A DNA stretch of 64,000 nucleotides from an uncultured Prevotellaceae bacterium (GTDB taxonomy: Bacteria; Bacteroidota; Bacteroidia; Bacteroidales; Muribaculaceae). The stretch lies in the NCBI GenBank assembly GCA_947302275.1, contig CAMYUW010000005.1, positions 30,783 through 94,782 of the forward strand, in the 5' to 3' direction. Shown in pieces: positions 55,183 to 64,000 of this stretch. The notes under the pieces were generated by a model. The model saw nothing but the letters and a program-made list of their open reading frames with translations, did not search any database and was not told where the DNA came from. Both the position numbers and the translations under genes were made by a program. Positions within the stretch are counted from its first letter, which is position 1, and every line of letters begins with the position of its first letter.

Positions 55183-57039
55183 TCAGAAGGTGAAGGAGGC
55201 ACCTGCCATGAAGCCGATGCGCTGGGCACCCATGCCGTAGAGCAGGTCGTAGCGGCGGTTGAGCAGGTTATGTGCCTGCAACCACAGGTTAACGGTGCTG
55301 TTGAGACGATAGTTGGCCCCGGCATGCAGGTTGATGACGTCATTCATCTTCACAAACTCGTAAGAATACTCGATCGGGTCAGAATCCTGATAGATGCTGG
55401 GGGTATTGAACAATGCCCTGCGGCCGCCACGGTACTCGAGACCCAGGCTGATCGACAATGGACGCCATGGGGTGACCTTGAGGTCGATATTGGCGATGGC
55501 GGACGGACGGTCCAGGCCCAACTTGTAGCCGTTGTAATGCTTGTCGGTCTCATACATCTCGTTGTCGTGGGGTGCATACTTGACACCAGCCTTCGCCTCG
55601 ATGAGCGAACGGTACTTGTAAGCCAGTTCGGCATTGAGGTAATAGCCACGGCTGTCGATGACTTTATAGGTGGACATCATACCCCGCTCTAAAGCATGAA
55701 CGGGATAGAAATCCCAGTAGCAGATGCCCGGCTGATCCTTAACGATACCATAGCCTAGCGATACCTTGGCGCTCAAGCCCTGGATGGGGCCGATCTTGAT
55801 ACCGCCCTCGGCATCAAGCGGGGTATAGACACTGCCGTAGAGCAGCAGCGGGTCATCGTAACGGTAATTGTCGAAGTGATTGTCCTGACGGTAGCCTAGA
55901 ACCTTGCCGCCCAAGACATTGGCGAACAGCGAGAAGCCGTCAACCAGCGCCACGTTGGCGCGCACATTGGGCGAGAGGCGGAAGGCTGCACCGTCGCTGA
56001 AGCTGACGTGGGCATTCAAGCCCAGTTGCAGCTTGAACATGTCGCCACGAATGGTGTAGGTGGGCGAGAGGGTAATCATACCCGCATCGTCAGACAGGTC
56101 GTCCAGCGAACTGGTTTTGCCCTTGGTGCCGCGGCTCAGGTATTCACCCTTGATGTTGAGGGCTGCAGTGGTCAGCTCGGTCAGGTCATAGGAGCCTCCC
56201 AGGTTGATAATACCCCAGTTGTCATGCACGCCCTTCTTGTACACTTCGCTGAAAGGCTTGTCATGGCTTGCGTGCCCGAACTGGACGCCGAGGTTGTAGT
56301 TCAAGGGTTTGTCACGCAGCATGAACTGACTGTTCCAGCCAGCATTCAGCTTGATATCAAAGAAAGTCTGCTTCTCATTGTTCCAATTATATGGAGACTT
56401 GTATACAGTATAGGGCATGTAAACATCAGGGTCTGGAGTATAATCCGAGGTGTTCCAGCCGCCATAGTAGTTGTAGATATCGACATGGGACACAAGACCC
56501 AACGACAGGGTACCCTTGCCCAAGTCGCGGCTATAGTCCACCCCAAGGGTGTTGTCGTTATACTTCTGCTTATTGCGGTTCTCGTTGAGGGTGATGGCCT
56601 TGGAGGAGTTCTTGCCGTTCCAGGTGCTGTTATGGTTGAACCACAGACCCAGATTCTCACCCTCCTCGTCGATAAGGCGGTAGCCGAAGTCCACGACGAA
56701 GTTGGCCTGAGTTCCGCCGCCCACATTGAAGTAGCCGCGCTTGTCGCTGAAGTTGTGTGCCGTGCGGTAGCCATAGGGCAGCAACGTGGGAATCGTGGTG
56801 GGTACCTCGATGGGCGTTGTGAGGTCGCTGTAGCCCAGCTGTGTCTTCTTGCCCGTGGTCGCGGGTTTCTTCACCTTGGGCAGCTCGTTCTTTTTAACCG
56901 CTTTCTTCTCGAGTGGCGCAATGTCCTTCTCAAGGGTAATCTCCTTGTTGAGGTTCTGCTTGTTGTCCTGGGCATGGGCGCCACTGAGCGTGAACGCGGC
57001 CAGCAACATGGCGACATATATCTTCTTGTTCATCTTCAT
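55183..57039 (-). CDS. Outer-membrane beta-barrel, TonB-dependent-receptor-like without plug (618 aa)
   Basis: Signal peptide about 1-23 (MLLAAFTLSGAHAQ). After a Lys/Pro/Glu-rich linker (about 25-75) the rest alternates short amphipathic strands and turns with aromatic belts (GYFNVGGGTQANFVVDFGYR, LGLWFNHNSTWNG), as in a barrel of 16-22 strands. The ending (NLWLQAHNLLNRRYDLLYG ... GFMAGASFTF) is the TonB-dependent receptor C-terminus with a terminal Phe. There is no plug domain, so it is not a classical receptor. It lies 37 nt after the TPR gene, and the two appear to form an operon; Bacteroidetes often keep such a TPR/barrel pair. Confidence 0.8.
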   Translation of the reverse strand: MKMNKKIYVAMLLAAFTLSGAHAQDNKQNLNKEITLEKDIAPLEKKAVKKNELPKVKKPATTGKKTQLGYSDLTTPIEVPTTIPTLLPYGYRTAHNFSDKRGYFNVGGGTQANFVVDFGYRLIDEEGENLGLWFNHNSTWNGKNSSKAITLNENRNKQKYNDNTLGVDYSRDLGKGTLSLGLVSHVDIYNYYGGWNTSDYTPDPDVYMPYTVYKSPYNWNNEKQTFFDIKLNAGWNSQFMLRDKPLNYNLGVQFGHASHDKPFSEVYKKGVHDNWGIINLGGSYDLTELTTAALNIKGEYLSRGTKGKTSSLDDLSDDAGMITLSPTYTIRGDMFKLQLGLNAHVSFSDGAAFRLSPNVRANVALVDGFSLFANVLGGKVLGYRQDNHFDNYRYDDPLLLYGSVYTPLDAEGGIKIGPIQGLSAKVSLGYGIVKDQPGICYWDFYPVHALERGMMSTYKVIDSRGYYLNAELAYKYRSLIEAKAGVKYAPHDNEMYETDKHYNGYKLGLDRPSAIANIDLKVTPWRPLSISLGLEYRGGRRALFNTPSIYQDSDPIEYSYEFVKMNDVINLHAGANYRLNSTVNLWLQAHNLLNRRYDLLYGMGAQRIGFMAGASFTF

Positions 57040-57076
57040 AATATTATAATGTGTGATGATCGGATAATCGGGTGGA

Positions 57077-60000
57077 TTAATTCTTGCTCTTGGTACTCTT
57101 TTTCTTGCCGTTGTCGGTGCTGGAGTTGGACGTTGACGCAGCGTTGCCGCCTTTCCACTTATTCATGCGGTTGTCAATCTCGTTGAAGATGTCCTTTTCC
57201 TTGCCGGGATAGTTGCTCTTGAGGCTCTGCAAGTACTCGCGAGCCTGGCTTACGTTGCCCCGTTTGTAGTAAACGTCGGCGAGCGTCAGGAAGCTCTTGG
57301 CCAGCCAGTAGTTGTGGGGCGTGCCGGCATCAATCAAGGCGTTGATGGTCTGCTCAGCTCCATTCAGGTTGCCCATTTCGTACTGCATGCGCGACAACTC
57401 ATAGGATGCCTGTGCACCATACTCGCTCGAGGGATCCTTGGCCAAAGCCCTGAAAGCGGTCTCGGCTTCCTGAGTGTTGCCCACCTGGGCCAGCGACAGG
57501 CCGCGGTCGAGGTTGACCTCCTTCTCCTCGTTGGCAGTGAGACCGCCGCGGTCGAGCAGTGTGGTCGTGATTTGACGAACCTCGTTCCAGTTGCCCATTT
57601 GCTTGGCAACGCGCATGGCACCGAGTTGGGCCAGCGTGCGGTTGTCCTCGCTGGAGGCGCGCTCGGCCAGTTCCTTGTAACTGCGCAGGGCCTCATCCAA
57701 CTTGCCCTGACGGGACAGGATGTCGCTACGCATGGCAAGGGCATCCTGAGCGTAAGAAGCATCGCCACCGCCCTGAAGCGACTCGTCGATGGCTTTCAAC
57801 GCATCGTTGTAGTTACCCTTGCTGTAGTGATAACGGGCAATGTAGTACTTGGCCTTGGAAGCATAAGCACCTGCGGGATAATCCTTAAGGTATTGCTGCA
57901 TCTTGTCGATGGAGGGACGGTCGCTGATGGCAGACTTCTCGGCAGCCTCAAAAGTCAACCGCTCGACCTCGTTGACATCAATCTTGGGTGCGTTGGGCAC
58001 GCTGTTAAGGAATTTGCCGAACTCAGCAAGCTGGCCACGGTCTGCATAGATGAGTTTCATATCCTCGGCAGCAGCCTGGGCTTCATCGCTGGTGGGATAT
58101 TCGCGAATGACCTTCTTGTAGGCCTCGATGGCGGCATCCTCCTTGTCGATGCTCTTGTTGACCAGTGCGGTCTGGAGCAAACCCTTGCGTGCCTCTACAC
58201 TCTTGGGATACTTCTTGAGCAAGGAGGCATAGGTGCCGAGAGCGTCATTGTTCTTGCCGAGCAGCGCCTGGGCGTTACCCTTCTCAAGCATGGCCTGTGG
58301 AGCCAGGTCGCTGTTGGGGTATGCCTTGATGAGGGCGTCCATCTGGTTGATCTCGTCGGCATACTGGTGGCTCAAGCCCATCATGATGCCCTTCTGGTAC
58401 ATGGAGTAGTCGCCGCTGGTGTTCTTGTCGAGCTTCATGGCCTGGTCGTAGGAGCTCTGGGCGCCACCGAAGTCGCGCGCATAGTACTGTGCGTCGCCAA
58501 TGCGGTTATAGGCATCGGCCACCAGGTCGTTGCTCAGCTTCTTGCTGGCGATGGCATTCTGGAAAGCGGTCTTGGCTTCGGCGTAACGCTTCTGTCCGAA
58601 GAGGCTGTAACCCAGATTATACTGAGCGATGCCGTAGTTCTCGTCGCTCTTGTTGGTATTGGAAACATATTCCTGCTGATAGCGTGCAGCGTCCTTGTAG
58701 TTGCCGGCACGGTACTGGGCCTCGGCAAGCCACAGGCGGCTCTCGTTCAACGCCGTCTTGTCATAGTTGCCCACGGCAATGGCCTGCTTGAAGTACTCGG
58801 CCGCCTCGGCAGAGCGGTTGTTGGACAGTGCCTGCACACCCATGTTGTAAAGCACATTCTGCTTGGCGGTGAGCACCTTGGAGCCTGGCTTCTTGATGCG
58901 GTTGATGCTCGTAAGGGCTCGCTGGTAATCGGTGGTGCTCATGTAGGCATCCACCAGATAGCCCTCAACATTATCTTTATAACGGGAGTTGGGATACTCG
59001 TTCAGGAAATCCTCAAACAGGTCGATGCTCTTGTCAAACGGCGTGCGTGCGCCCTTGCTCAGACCGACGGCATAGTTATAAAAGGCCGTTTCCTTGACAT
59101 TCTTGTCACAATCCATTGTGGCAGCCTGCTGGAAAGCCATGTTGGCGCCATTCAGGTCGTTGAGATTGCGCTTGGCCTGACCCAAATAGAGATAGGCACT
59201 CTGGGCCAGGGCATCGCTGCCATCGGTGACATGCAGCATTTCATCGATCACCGACTGGTAGTTGCCATCGCGGTAATCCAGCACACCCATCGTGTAGGCC
59301 GCGGTGCGGTAAGGCTCGCCCTCGGGATTGTTGAGGTATCGGCGCAAGTAAATCTTGGCCTCTGCATCATTGCCCATGTGGTAGTAGCTCTCACCCAAGA
59401 GGCGGTTCAACTCGGCATCAAAGTAGTCATTCTGTTGGGCTTCCAGCAATTCCTTGCCCTTCTCGATGACTTGGCGGTAATGCTTCTTGTTATACTCAAT
59501 TTGAGCCAGGTAGTACTGGGACTGATAACCCAACTCGCTGCCCTGGGGGATGCGGGCAAAATGCTCCTCGGCAGCGTCATACTGTCCCTGGGCATATTCA
59601 ATATAAGCCTTATAAAAGTCGGTGGCACCGCCATAACGCGGGCTCTTCTCCAGCTCGTAGTACTGATGCTCGGCCTCACGATAGTTACCCAGCCTCAGGT
59701 TAGAGTAAGCACGGCGGTAAAGCAGGTCCTCGTCGCTGTCGATATCAAGCGAGCGGTTGCGCACCAGCGAATAACTCAGCAAGGCGCTTTCCCACTGGCC
59801 ACGGTAGAAGTAATAGTTACCCACCTTCAACTGGGCCTCCACAGCAAGCGGGGAAGCAGGGTAACGATCGATGAACTGCAGCAGGGCGTCAAGACTAGAC
59901 TCCTCGCCGCGTTCAAACTTGCTCAAGGCGATGTAGTAGTCGGCCTGTTCAAGCATCGACGCATTGTTCGGCAACCGCTTCATCTGTTCAAGCTGGTCGA

Positions 60001-60148
60001 TGGCACCCACATAATTGTGAGACTCATACATCAACTTGCCGCGCTCGAGATAGCCCAGTGCCTCACTGGACATCACACCAGGCTGTGCCACAGCCATAGC
60101 GGGAGCCGCCACAAGCACTGACAATAGGACTTTCTTAATCTTCTTCAT
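57077..60148 (-). CDS. Long tetratricopeptide-repeat protein, periplasmic (1023 aa)
   Basis: Signal peptide about 1-22 (VLLSVLVAAPAMAVAQP). The mature part is almost wholly TPR-like helical repeats (e.g. ALGYLERGKLMYESHNYVGAI; AQYNLGYSLFGQKRYAEAKTAFQNAI; YYIARYHYSKGNYNDALKAI), about 25 units, with a Ser/Lys-rich tail. TPR arrays mediate protein-protein contacts; here probably in the periplasm, in complex with the barrel encoded next. Regions in the middle resemble YbgF/CpoB and outer-membrane assembly lipoproteins. I do not see a lipobox. A minus-strand -7 element (TATATTTG, complement of 60228-60235) lies 80 nt upstream. Confidence 0.85.
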   Translation of the reverse strand: MKKIKKVLLSVLVAAPAMAVAQPGVMSSEALGYLERGKLMYESHNYVGAIDQLEQMKRLPNNASMLEQADYYIALSKFERGEESSLDALLQFIDRYPASPLAVEAQLKVGNYYFYRGQWESALLSYSLVRNRSLDIDSDEDLLYRRAYSNLRLGNYREAEHQYYELEKSPRYGGATDFYKAYIEYAQGQYDAAEEHFARIPQGSELGYQSQYYLAQIEYNKKHYRQVIEKGKELLEAQQNDYFDAELNRLLGESYYHMGNDAEAKIYLRRYLNNPEGEPYRTAAYTMGVLDYRDGNYQSVIDEMLHVTDGSDALAQSAYLYLGQAKRNLNDLNGANMAFQQAATMDCDKNVKETAFYNYAVGLSKGARTPFDKSIDLFEDFLNEYPNSRYKDNVEGYLVDAYMSTTDYQRALTSINRIKKPGSKVLTAKQNVLYNMGVQALSNNRSAEAAEYFKQAIAVGNYDKTALNESRLWLAEAQYRAGNYKDAARYQQEYVSNTNKSDENYGIAQYNLGYSLFGQKRYAEAKTAFQNAIASKKLSNDLVADAYNRIGDAQYYARDFGGAQSSYDQAMKLDKNTSGDYSMYQKGIMMGLSHQYADEINQMDALIKAYPNSDLAPQAMLEKGNAQALLGKNNDALGTYASLLKKYPKSVEARKGLLQTALVNKSIDKEDAAIEAYKKVIREYPTSDEAQAAAEDMKLIYADRGQLAEFGKFLNSVPNAPKIDVNEVERLTFEAAEKSAISDRPSIDKMQQYLKDYPAGAYASKAKYYIARYHYSKGNYNDALKAIDESLQGGGDASYAQDALAMRSDILSRQGKLDEALRSYKELAERASSEDNRTLAQLGAMRVAKQMGNWNEVRQITTTLLDRGGLTANEEKEVNLDRGLSLAQVGNTQEAETAFRALAKDPSSEYGAQASYELSRMQYEMGNLNGAEQTINALIDAGTPHNYWLAKSFLTLADVYYKRGNVSQAREYLQSLKSNYPGKEKDIFNEIDNRMNKWKGGNAASTSNSSTDNGKKKSTKSKN

Positions 60149-60487
60149 ATATCTTAATTTAGTTATTTAACTGATAATTAGCGCTTCGAGAAAAGAAACG
60201 CCAAGCCGCACACATTAATATTAACTGCAAATATAACAATAAATTGTCAACTGGCTCCACCCACTCATCTAAAATAATGCTAAAAATCGACTATAAATGT
60301 TGTCACAGGGTCAAAACAGCATCAGATGCCCCCGTTTTCAAAAAACCGCGTGAGGCTCCCGTTTTCAAGAAAAAAGCAGAAAAAAGGTCAAGTTTTTTGC
60401 TGGTATGCAAAAAATAACTACCTTTGCGTGTTTATTTGGCGAAAAGCCCTAAAATTGAACGAAATAACGTAATATAAATAATTGTAA
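60149..60487. other. 339-nt divergent intergenic region
   Basis: Holds the probable -7 element of the TPR operon (60228-60235, minus) and the PpiD promoter (60396-60426, plus). A direct repeat CCCGTTTTCAA occurs at 60331-60341 and 60358-60368, 27 nt apart, upstream of the PpiD promoter, and could be a binding site pair. Nothing else is visible. Confidence 0.6.
60396..60426 (+). promoter_or_regulatory. Promoter of the PpiD-like gene
   Basis: TTTG at 60396-60399, 19-nt spacer, TACCTTTG at 60419-60426; ATG 61 nt downstream. A clear Bacteroidetes-type promoter. Confidence 0.7.
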
Positions 60488-62560
60488 ATGGCTACATTAG
60501 AGAAAATTAGGCAGAGGAAAAAGATCCTCGCCATCGTAATCGGTGCCGCATTGCTCGCATTCATTATCGAGGTAGGTATCGAGGCCATCGGCCGTTCCGG
60601 TGGCAACAGCGCAGCCGCAAAAGTCGGCAATGAGAAAATTGACATTATGGCATTCCAGCGCCGCGTAGAGCGTGAAGCCGCTGACGACCAGCAAAACAAC
60701 AAGCAGACCGACCCTGCCGTGCGTCAACAGCAGGTGTTGGACGAGATGATCAACGAGAAGCTCCTCGAACAGGAGTATGAGAAGTTGGGCATCACTGTCA
60801 GCGACGACGAGATCAGCCAACTCATGATTGGCAAGAACCCCGCTCCCTCCGTTACCCAGTTCGCACAGCAGGTAGGCGCCAAGTCTCCCGCTGAGCTCTA
60901 CGACTTCATCATGAACCCCGGCAAGCAGGGCGTTCAGGAAGCTCAGGTAGCAGAATTGCGCAACGAGTGGAACAAGCTCAAAGACGACCTCACCAAGCAG
61001 TATAAGTTCGCCAAGCTGCAGAACCTGCTCGCAGGCTGTATGCAGGCTAACGATATCGACCGCGCCCAGATGGCCGCCGACGAGGCAGTCACCCACGTGG
61101 TTACCCTCGCCAAGAAGGACTATTCGACCATCCCCGACGACAAGTATCCCGTGACCGACGAGGAGCTCAAGGCCGAGTGGCAGAAGCTTAAACCCATCTT
61201 CAAGACCGATGAGGACATTCGCACTATCCACTACATCGCCGTGAACATCGAGCCCAGCCAGGAAGATATCGCTGCCGCCAACAAGATTGCTGACGCTGCC
61301 TATATCGCTCTGCAGAAGGGTCGTGGCATTGACTCGGTTCGCATTCTGGGTACCGTTCAGATCGACACCGCCAAGATGGTACAGAAGGATCTTCCCTCTA
61401 AGGTTCGTGACTTCTTTGCCAACGCCGAGGTCGGCACTACCCGTCGCGACAGCACTGTCAACAACCACCACAAGATGTACAAGCTCATCAACAAGCAGGC
61501 TAGTCTTGACTCGGTCAACATGTCTTACGTAGTCGTTCAAGGTGACGCTAAGACCCAGCAGGCCGCCCTCGCACAGCTCAACGAAGGCAAGACCCTCGAC
61601 GACCTCAAGAAGGCTTATCCCCAGAAGGTGGACGGCAAATCCAATGAGTGGGAGCGCATTTATAATGTTCCTGACAGCACTAAGGCTAAGATCGCCAACG
61701 CTACCGTCGGCACTTACTTTGTATACAACTCATCGGACCAGGGCGCAACCCTGCTCAAGGTGAACGAGAAGAAGGCTCCCAAGACCTTCTACACCCTGGC
61801 AACCGTCAGCTATGATGCTTATGCCAGCACCAAGACCAGCGACATGCTGCGTGACAAGTTCCAGGACTTCCTCAACAAGAACAAGACCATCAAGGCATTT
61901 GAGGAAAATGCAGCCAAGGCCGGTTACAACGCCGTTGAGATGATGATCAGCCCCAGCACTCCCCAATTGGGCGCAGGCATGTATGGTCAGAGCGTAATCA
62001 AGGATTCCCGTAAGGCTATCAAGTGGGCGTTCGACAACAAGAAGGGTGACGTTTCGCCCATCTTCAGCGACAACAACAACGTACTGCTCGCTTTAGCTAT
62101 CGATGACATTTATGAGGACGGCTACCTGCCCTACAACTTTACCCAGGGTAAGGAGATGCTCACTCAGCGCATCCGCAACAGCAAGAAGGGTGACGACCTG
62201 ATGAAGCAGTACCAGGGCAAGGCTAAGGACATGAACGGCTATGCCGCTCTGATGGGCACCAAGGTTGACACCGCCAACGTAGTATTCACCGTTGGTGCCG
62301 CCAACATCGAGCCCAAGGTGATCGGCCGCATCTGTGCCTCCAAGCAGGGTGCCCTGCAGGGTCCTGTCAAGGGTGAAGACGCCGTCTATGTTTACCAGGT
62401 AGTGAAAGAGCAGAAGGCCGAGCGCAAGCCCACCAAGGAAGAGCTCGACAACCGCTATTCCCAGAGCCGCGGTGCACAATTGTTTGCTAACCCGCGCAAC
62501 ATCTACAACATCCTTTCTAAGGCTACCAAGGTGACAAAACGCCTGATCGACTTCTATTGA
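60488..62560 (+). CDS. PpiD/SurA-type membrane-anchored peptidyl-prolyl isomerase (690 aa)
   Basis: Periplasmic foldase for outer-membrane and exported proteins. A basic start (MATLEKIRQRKKIL) and one membrane helix at about 14-31 (LAIVIGAALLAFIIEVGI) anchor it. The SurA_N-like chaperone domain follows (about 40-190: VGNEKIDIMAFQRRVE, DEMINEKLLEQEYEKLGITVSDDEI). Two parvulin-like segments appear in the middle (about 215-330 and 345-440); the first is degenerate, so isomerase activity is uncertain. Length matches the ~700-residue Bacteroidetes 'peptidylprolyl isomerase' proteins. Monocistronic, with its own promoter and terminator. Confidence 0.85.
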   Translation: MATLEKIRQRKKILAIVIGAALLAFIIEVGIEAIGRSGGNSAAAKVGNEKIDIMAFQRRVEREAADDQQNNKQTDPAVRQQQVLDEMINEKLLEQEYEKLGITVSDDEISQLMIGKNPAPSVTQFAQQVGAKSPAELYDFIMNPGKQGVQEAQVAELRNEWNKLKDDLTKQYKFAKLQNLLAGCMQANDIDRAQMAADEAVTHVVTLAKKDYSTIPDDKYPVTDEELKAEWQKLKPIFKTDEDIRTIHYIAVNIEPSQEDIAAANKIADAAYIALQKGRGIDSVRILGTVQIDTAKMVQKDLPSKVRDFFANAEVGTTRRDSTVNNHHKMYKLINKQASLDSVNMSYVVVQGDAKTQQAALAQLNEGKTLDDLKKAYPQKVDGKSNEWERIYNVPDSTKAKIANATVGTYFVYNSSDQGATLLKVNEKKAPKTFYTLATVSYDAYASTKTSDMLRDKFQDFLNKNKTIKAFEENAAKAGYNAVEMMISPSTPQLGAGMYGQSVIKDSRKAIKWAFDNKKGDVSPIFSDNNNVLLALAIDDIYEDGYLPYNFTQGKEMLTQRIRNSKKGDDLMKQYQGKAKDMNGYAALMGTKVDTANVVFTVGAANIEPKVIGRICASKQGALQGPVKGEDAVYVYQVVKEQKAERKPTKEELDNRYSQSRGAQLFANPRNIYNILSKATKVTKRLIDFY

Positions 62561-62581
62561 TCCTGAATCAATCAGATACAC

Positions 62582-62622
62582 ACGAGTCCAGTTGGCACGA
62601 TGCCTGCTGGACTCGTTTTTTT
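62582..62622 (+). terminator. Intrinsic terminator of the PpiD-like gene
   Basis: 10-bp arms 62582-62591 and 62607-62616 with an inner GGCA/TGCC stem, then seven T. A textbook rho-independent terminator 22 nt after the stop. Confidence 0.92.
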
Positions 62623-62675
62623 ATACAAAAACACAATTTTTCGGCCATACGACCCATTAATTCAAAAAAATCACC

Positions 62676-62683
62676 TATCTTTG
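62676..62683 (+). promoter_or_regulatory. sufE: -7 element of sufE
   Basis: TATCTTTG lies 30 nt before the sufE ATG. No -33 TTTG at the expected distance. Confidence 0.5.
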
Positions 62684-62713
62684 GAGGTTAAACCAAAAAA
62701 CAGCATTATTTCA

Positions 62714-63148
62714 ATGTCAACAGTTAACGATCGACAAGACGAAATCATTGAGGAGTTTGAGGGTCTAGACGATTGGATGGACCGTTACAGCGTCATTATC
62801 GATATGGGCAATGCCATGCCCGCGCTCGACGAGCAATACAAGACGGCCGACAACCTGATTGACGGCTGCCAGAGCCGAGTGTGGCTGCAGGCCGACTGCA
62901 TCGACGGCAAGATGCGCCTGCAGGCCGACAGCGATGCCATCATCGTCAAGGGCATCATCTCGATGCTGGTGCGCGTGCTCGACGGCGCCACCCCACAGGA
63001 GGTGCTTGATGCCGACCTGTATTTTATTGAGCGCATTGGCCTGCGCGACCACCTCTCCCCCACCCGCAGCAACGGCTTGCTGGCGATGATCAAGCAAATC
63101 CGTGCTTATGCCATCGCATTCCAGGCCCGTGACCACTGCAGCTGTTGA
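62714..63148 (+). CDS. sufE: SufE-family cysteine desulfuration protein (144 aa)
   Basis: SufE accepts sulfur from the cysteine desulfurase SufS on a conserved cysteine and passes it to the SufBCD Fe-S scaffold. Here Cys52 lies in NLIDGCQSRVWL, the family signature. The C-terminal part (GLRDHLSPTRSNGLLAMIKQI) is also typical. The ATG at 62714 (MSTVNDRQDE) follows the promoter; the longer in-frame extension to 62600 would start inside the upstream terminator. The protein ends with a CSC tail. SufBCDS genes are not in the window. Confidence 0.92.
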   Translation: MSTVNDRQDEIIEEFEGLDDWMDRYSVIIDMGNAMPALDEQYKTADNLIDGCQSRVWLQADCIDGKMRLQADSDAIIVKGIISMLVRVLDGATPQEVLDADLYFIERIGLRDHLSPTRSNGLLAMIKQIRAYAIAFQARDHCSC

Positions 63149-63207
63149 CCATCAAGATAAATAATCACATTATTAATAATTAACCAATCAAAAACCTAAA
63201 CAGAATT

Positions 63208-64000
63208 ATGTTTGAGAACCAACCTAAAGGTTTATTTGCATTAGCACTGGCCAACACTGGCGAGCGCTTCGGCTATTACACCATGATAGCCGTGTTTGCA
63301 CTGTTCCTCAGATCAAACTTCGGTTTCGATCCCAAGTGGGCTGGCGAGATCTACGGAGATTTCCTCATGCTCGTGTACTTCCTTCCGATTTTGGGTGGTT
63401 ATCTTGCTGACAAGTTCGGCTTCGGCAAGATGGTGACCACAGGTATCATCATCATGTTCATTGGCTATCTGCTGCTGTCCATCCCATTGGGTGGCGCTAC
63501 AGCAGGTATCATTGCCATGTTGGCAGCCTTGCTGCTCATCAGTTTGGGTACGGGCCTATTCAAGGGCAACCTGCAGGTAATGGTAGGTAACCTCTATGAC
63601 GACCCGCGTTACACCAACCAGCGTGATGCAGGTTTCTCGTTGTTCTACATGGCCATCAACATCGGTGCGCTCTTTGCTCCGACTGCTGCCGTCAAGATCA
63701 CCGAGTATGCCCAGACCCATTTAGGTTACACCGCCCCTGGTGAGGCCTACCACTTTGCCTTTATGGTAGCTTGTGCATCACTGGTACTCTCAATTGCCAT
63801 CTACTATGCCTTCCGTGGCACCTTCCGTCACACCGAGGATACCGGCAAGAAGGACAAGGCCTCTGCTGCCGCTGCCGAGCCTGAGCTGAGCAAGGAGGAG
63901 ACCAAGCAGCGCATTGTGGCCTTGCTGCTTGTGTTTGCTGTGGTTATCTTCTTCTGGATGGCCTTCCACCAGAACGGCCTGTCGCTGACCTACTTTGCCG
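63208..64000 (+). CDS. POT-family proton-coupled oligopeptide transporter, 5' part
   Basis: MFS-fold importer of di- and tripeptides. Only the first ~264 codons are in the window. The N-terminal signature reads ALANTGERFGYYTMIAVFALFL; in many POT proteins the block is E-x-x-E-R, and here the first acidic residue is Asn, which also occurs in Bacteroidetes-type members. The second signature is seen as GTGLFKGNLQVMVGNLY and DAGFSLFYMAINIGALFAP. Six hydrophobic segments and a long charged linker (DTGKKDKASAAAAEPELSKEET key KKDKAS..EPELSKEE) before helix 7 are present. It begins 59 nt after sufE and could be read from the same promoter. Confidence 0.9.
   Translation, partial: MFENQPKGLFALALANTGERFGYYTMIAVFALFLRSNFGFDPKWAGEIYGDFLMLVYFLPILGGYLADKFGFGKMVTTGIIIMFIGYLLLSIPLGGATAGIIAMLAALLLISLGTGLFKGNLQVMVGNLYDDPRYTNQRDAGFSLFYMAINIGALFAPTAAVKITEYAQTHLGYTAPGEAYHFAFMVACASLVLSIAIYYAFRGTFRHTEDTGKKDKASAAAAEPELSKEETKQRIVALLLVFAVVIFFWMAFHQNGLSLTYFA

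Noticed and set aside
57314..60121. Open frame of 935 codons on the plus strand
   Set aside because: It lies wholly antisense to the TPR gene, whose repeats and codon use are clear. The translation has no domain sense; such frames arise from the GC pattern of the opposite strand.

Overview
The window reads as a chromosomal segment of a gut-type Bacteroidales bacterium; a Muribaculaceae- or Prevotellaceae-like genome fits best, but I cannot choose between them. The reasons are a PorU-type type IX secretion (T9SS) sortase, Bacteroidetes promoters (-33 TTTG, -7 TAnnTTTG) with no clear Shine-Dalgarno sites, C10 (streptopain-like) peptidases and CotH proteins ending in dockerin repeats, and a Rex/SufE/PpiD/POT housekeeping set of Bacteroidetes type. 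I see no tRNA, rRNA, CRISPR array, transposase or integrase.

Left part (1-26 kb), mostly on the minus strand. After a gene fragment and a 2[4Fe-4S] ferredoxin come four tandem ~1145-residue paralogs of the T9SS sortase PorU (C25 peptidase fold). Short gaps (23-57 nt) with no promoter motif place them behind a FAH-fold protein and the redox repressor Rex, so rex-FAH-C25(4)-C25(3)-C25(2)-C25(1) looks like one operon. A strong terminator separates it from the canonical porU. That gene ends a second apparent operon: tolC-like, hlyD-like, two ABC-2 permeases with no ATPase gene, a phosphopantetheinyl transferase, then porU. Upstream lie a DUF3108 protein and a small secreted protein with a cohesin-like domain.

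Middle part (27-40 kb), on the plus strand. Two small unrecognised genes precede a secreted-protein island: CotH, three C10 peptidases, CotH. All five have signal peptides and C-terminal dockerin-type repeats and none has a canonical T9SS C-terminal domain. With the cohesin-like protein nearby this suggests a cohesin-dockerin-type surface assembly of peptidases and CotH kinases. Two of the promoters carry the same long palindrome.

Right part. Two giant minus-strand secreted proteins (1874 and 2528 residues) are mosaics of divergent InlB-type B-repeats, a carbohydrate-binding-like module, a ~170-residue unassigned module also found in the third C10 peptidase, and an unassigned ~390-residue C-terminal domain. 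After them come a PIG-L deacetylase with a Tat-like leader, an outer-membrane beta-barrel and a long TPR protein in one operon, a PpiD-like periplasmic foldase, SufE, and the start of a POT peptide transporter cut by the window edge.

Taken together, the region concerns the cell surface: a sortase with an expanded paralog family, probable export machinery, and a set of surface or secreted peptidases, CotH proteins and adhesin-like giants.
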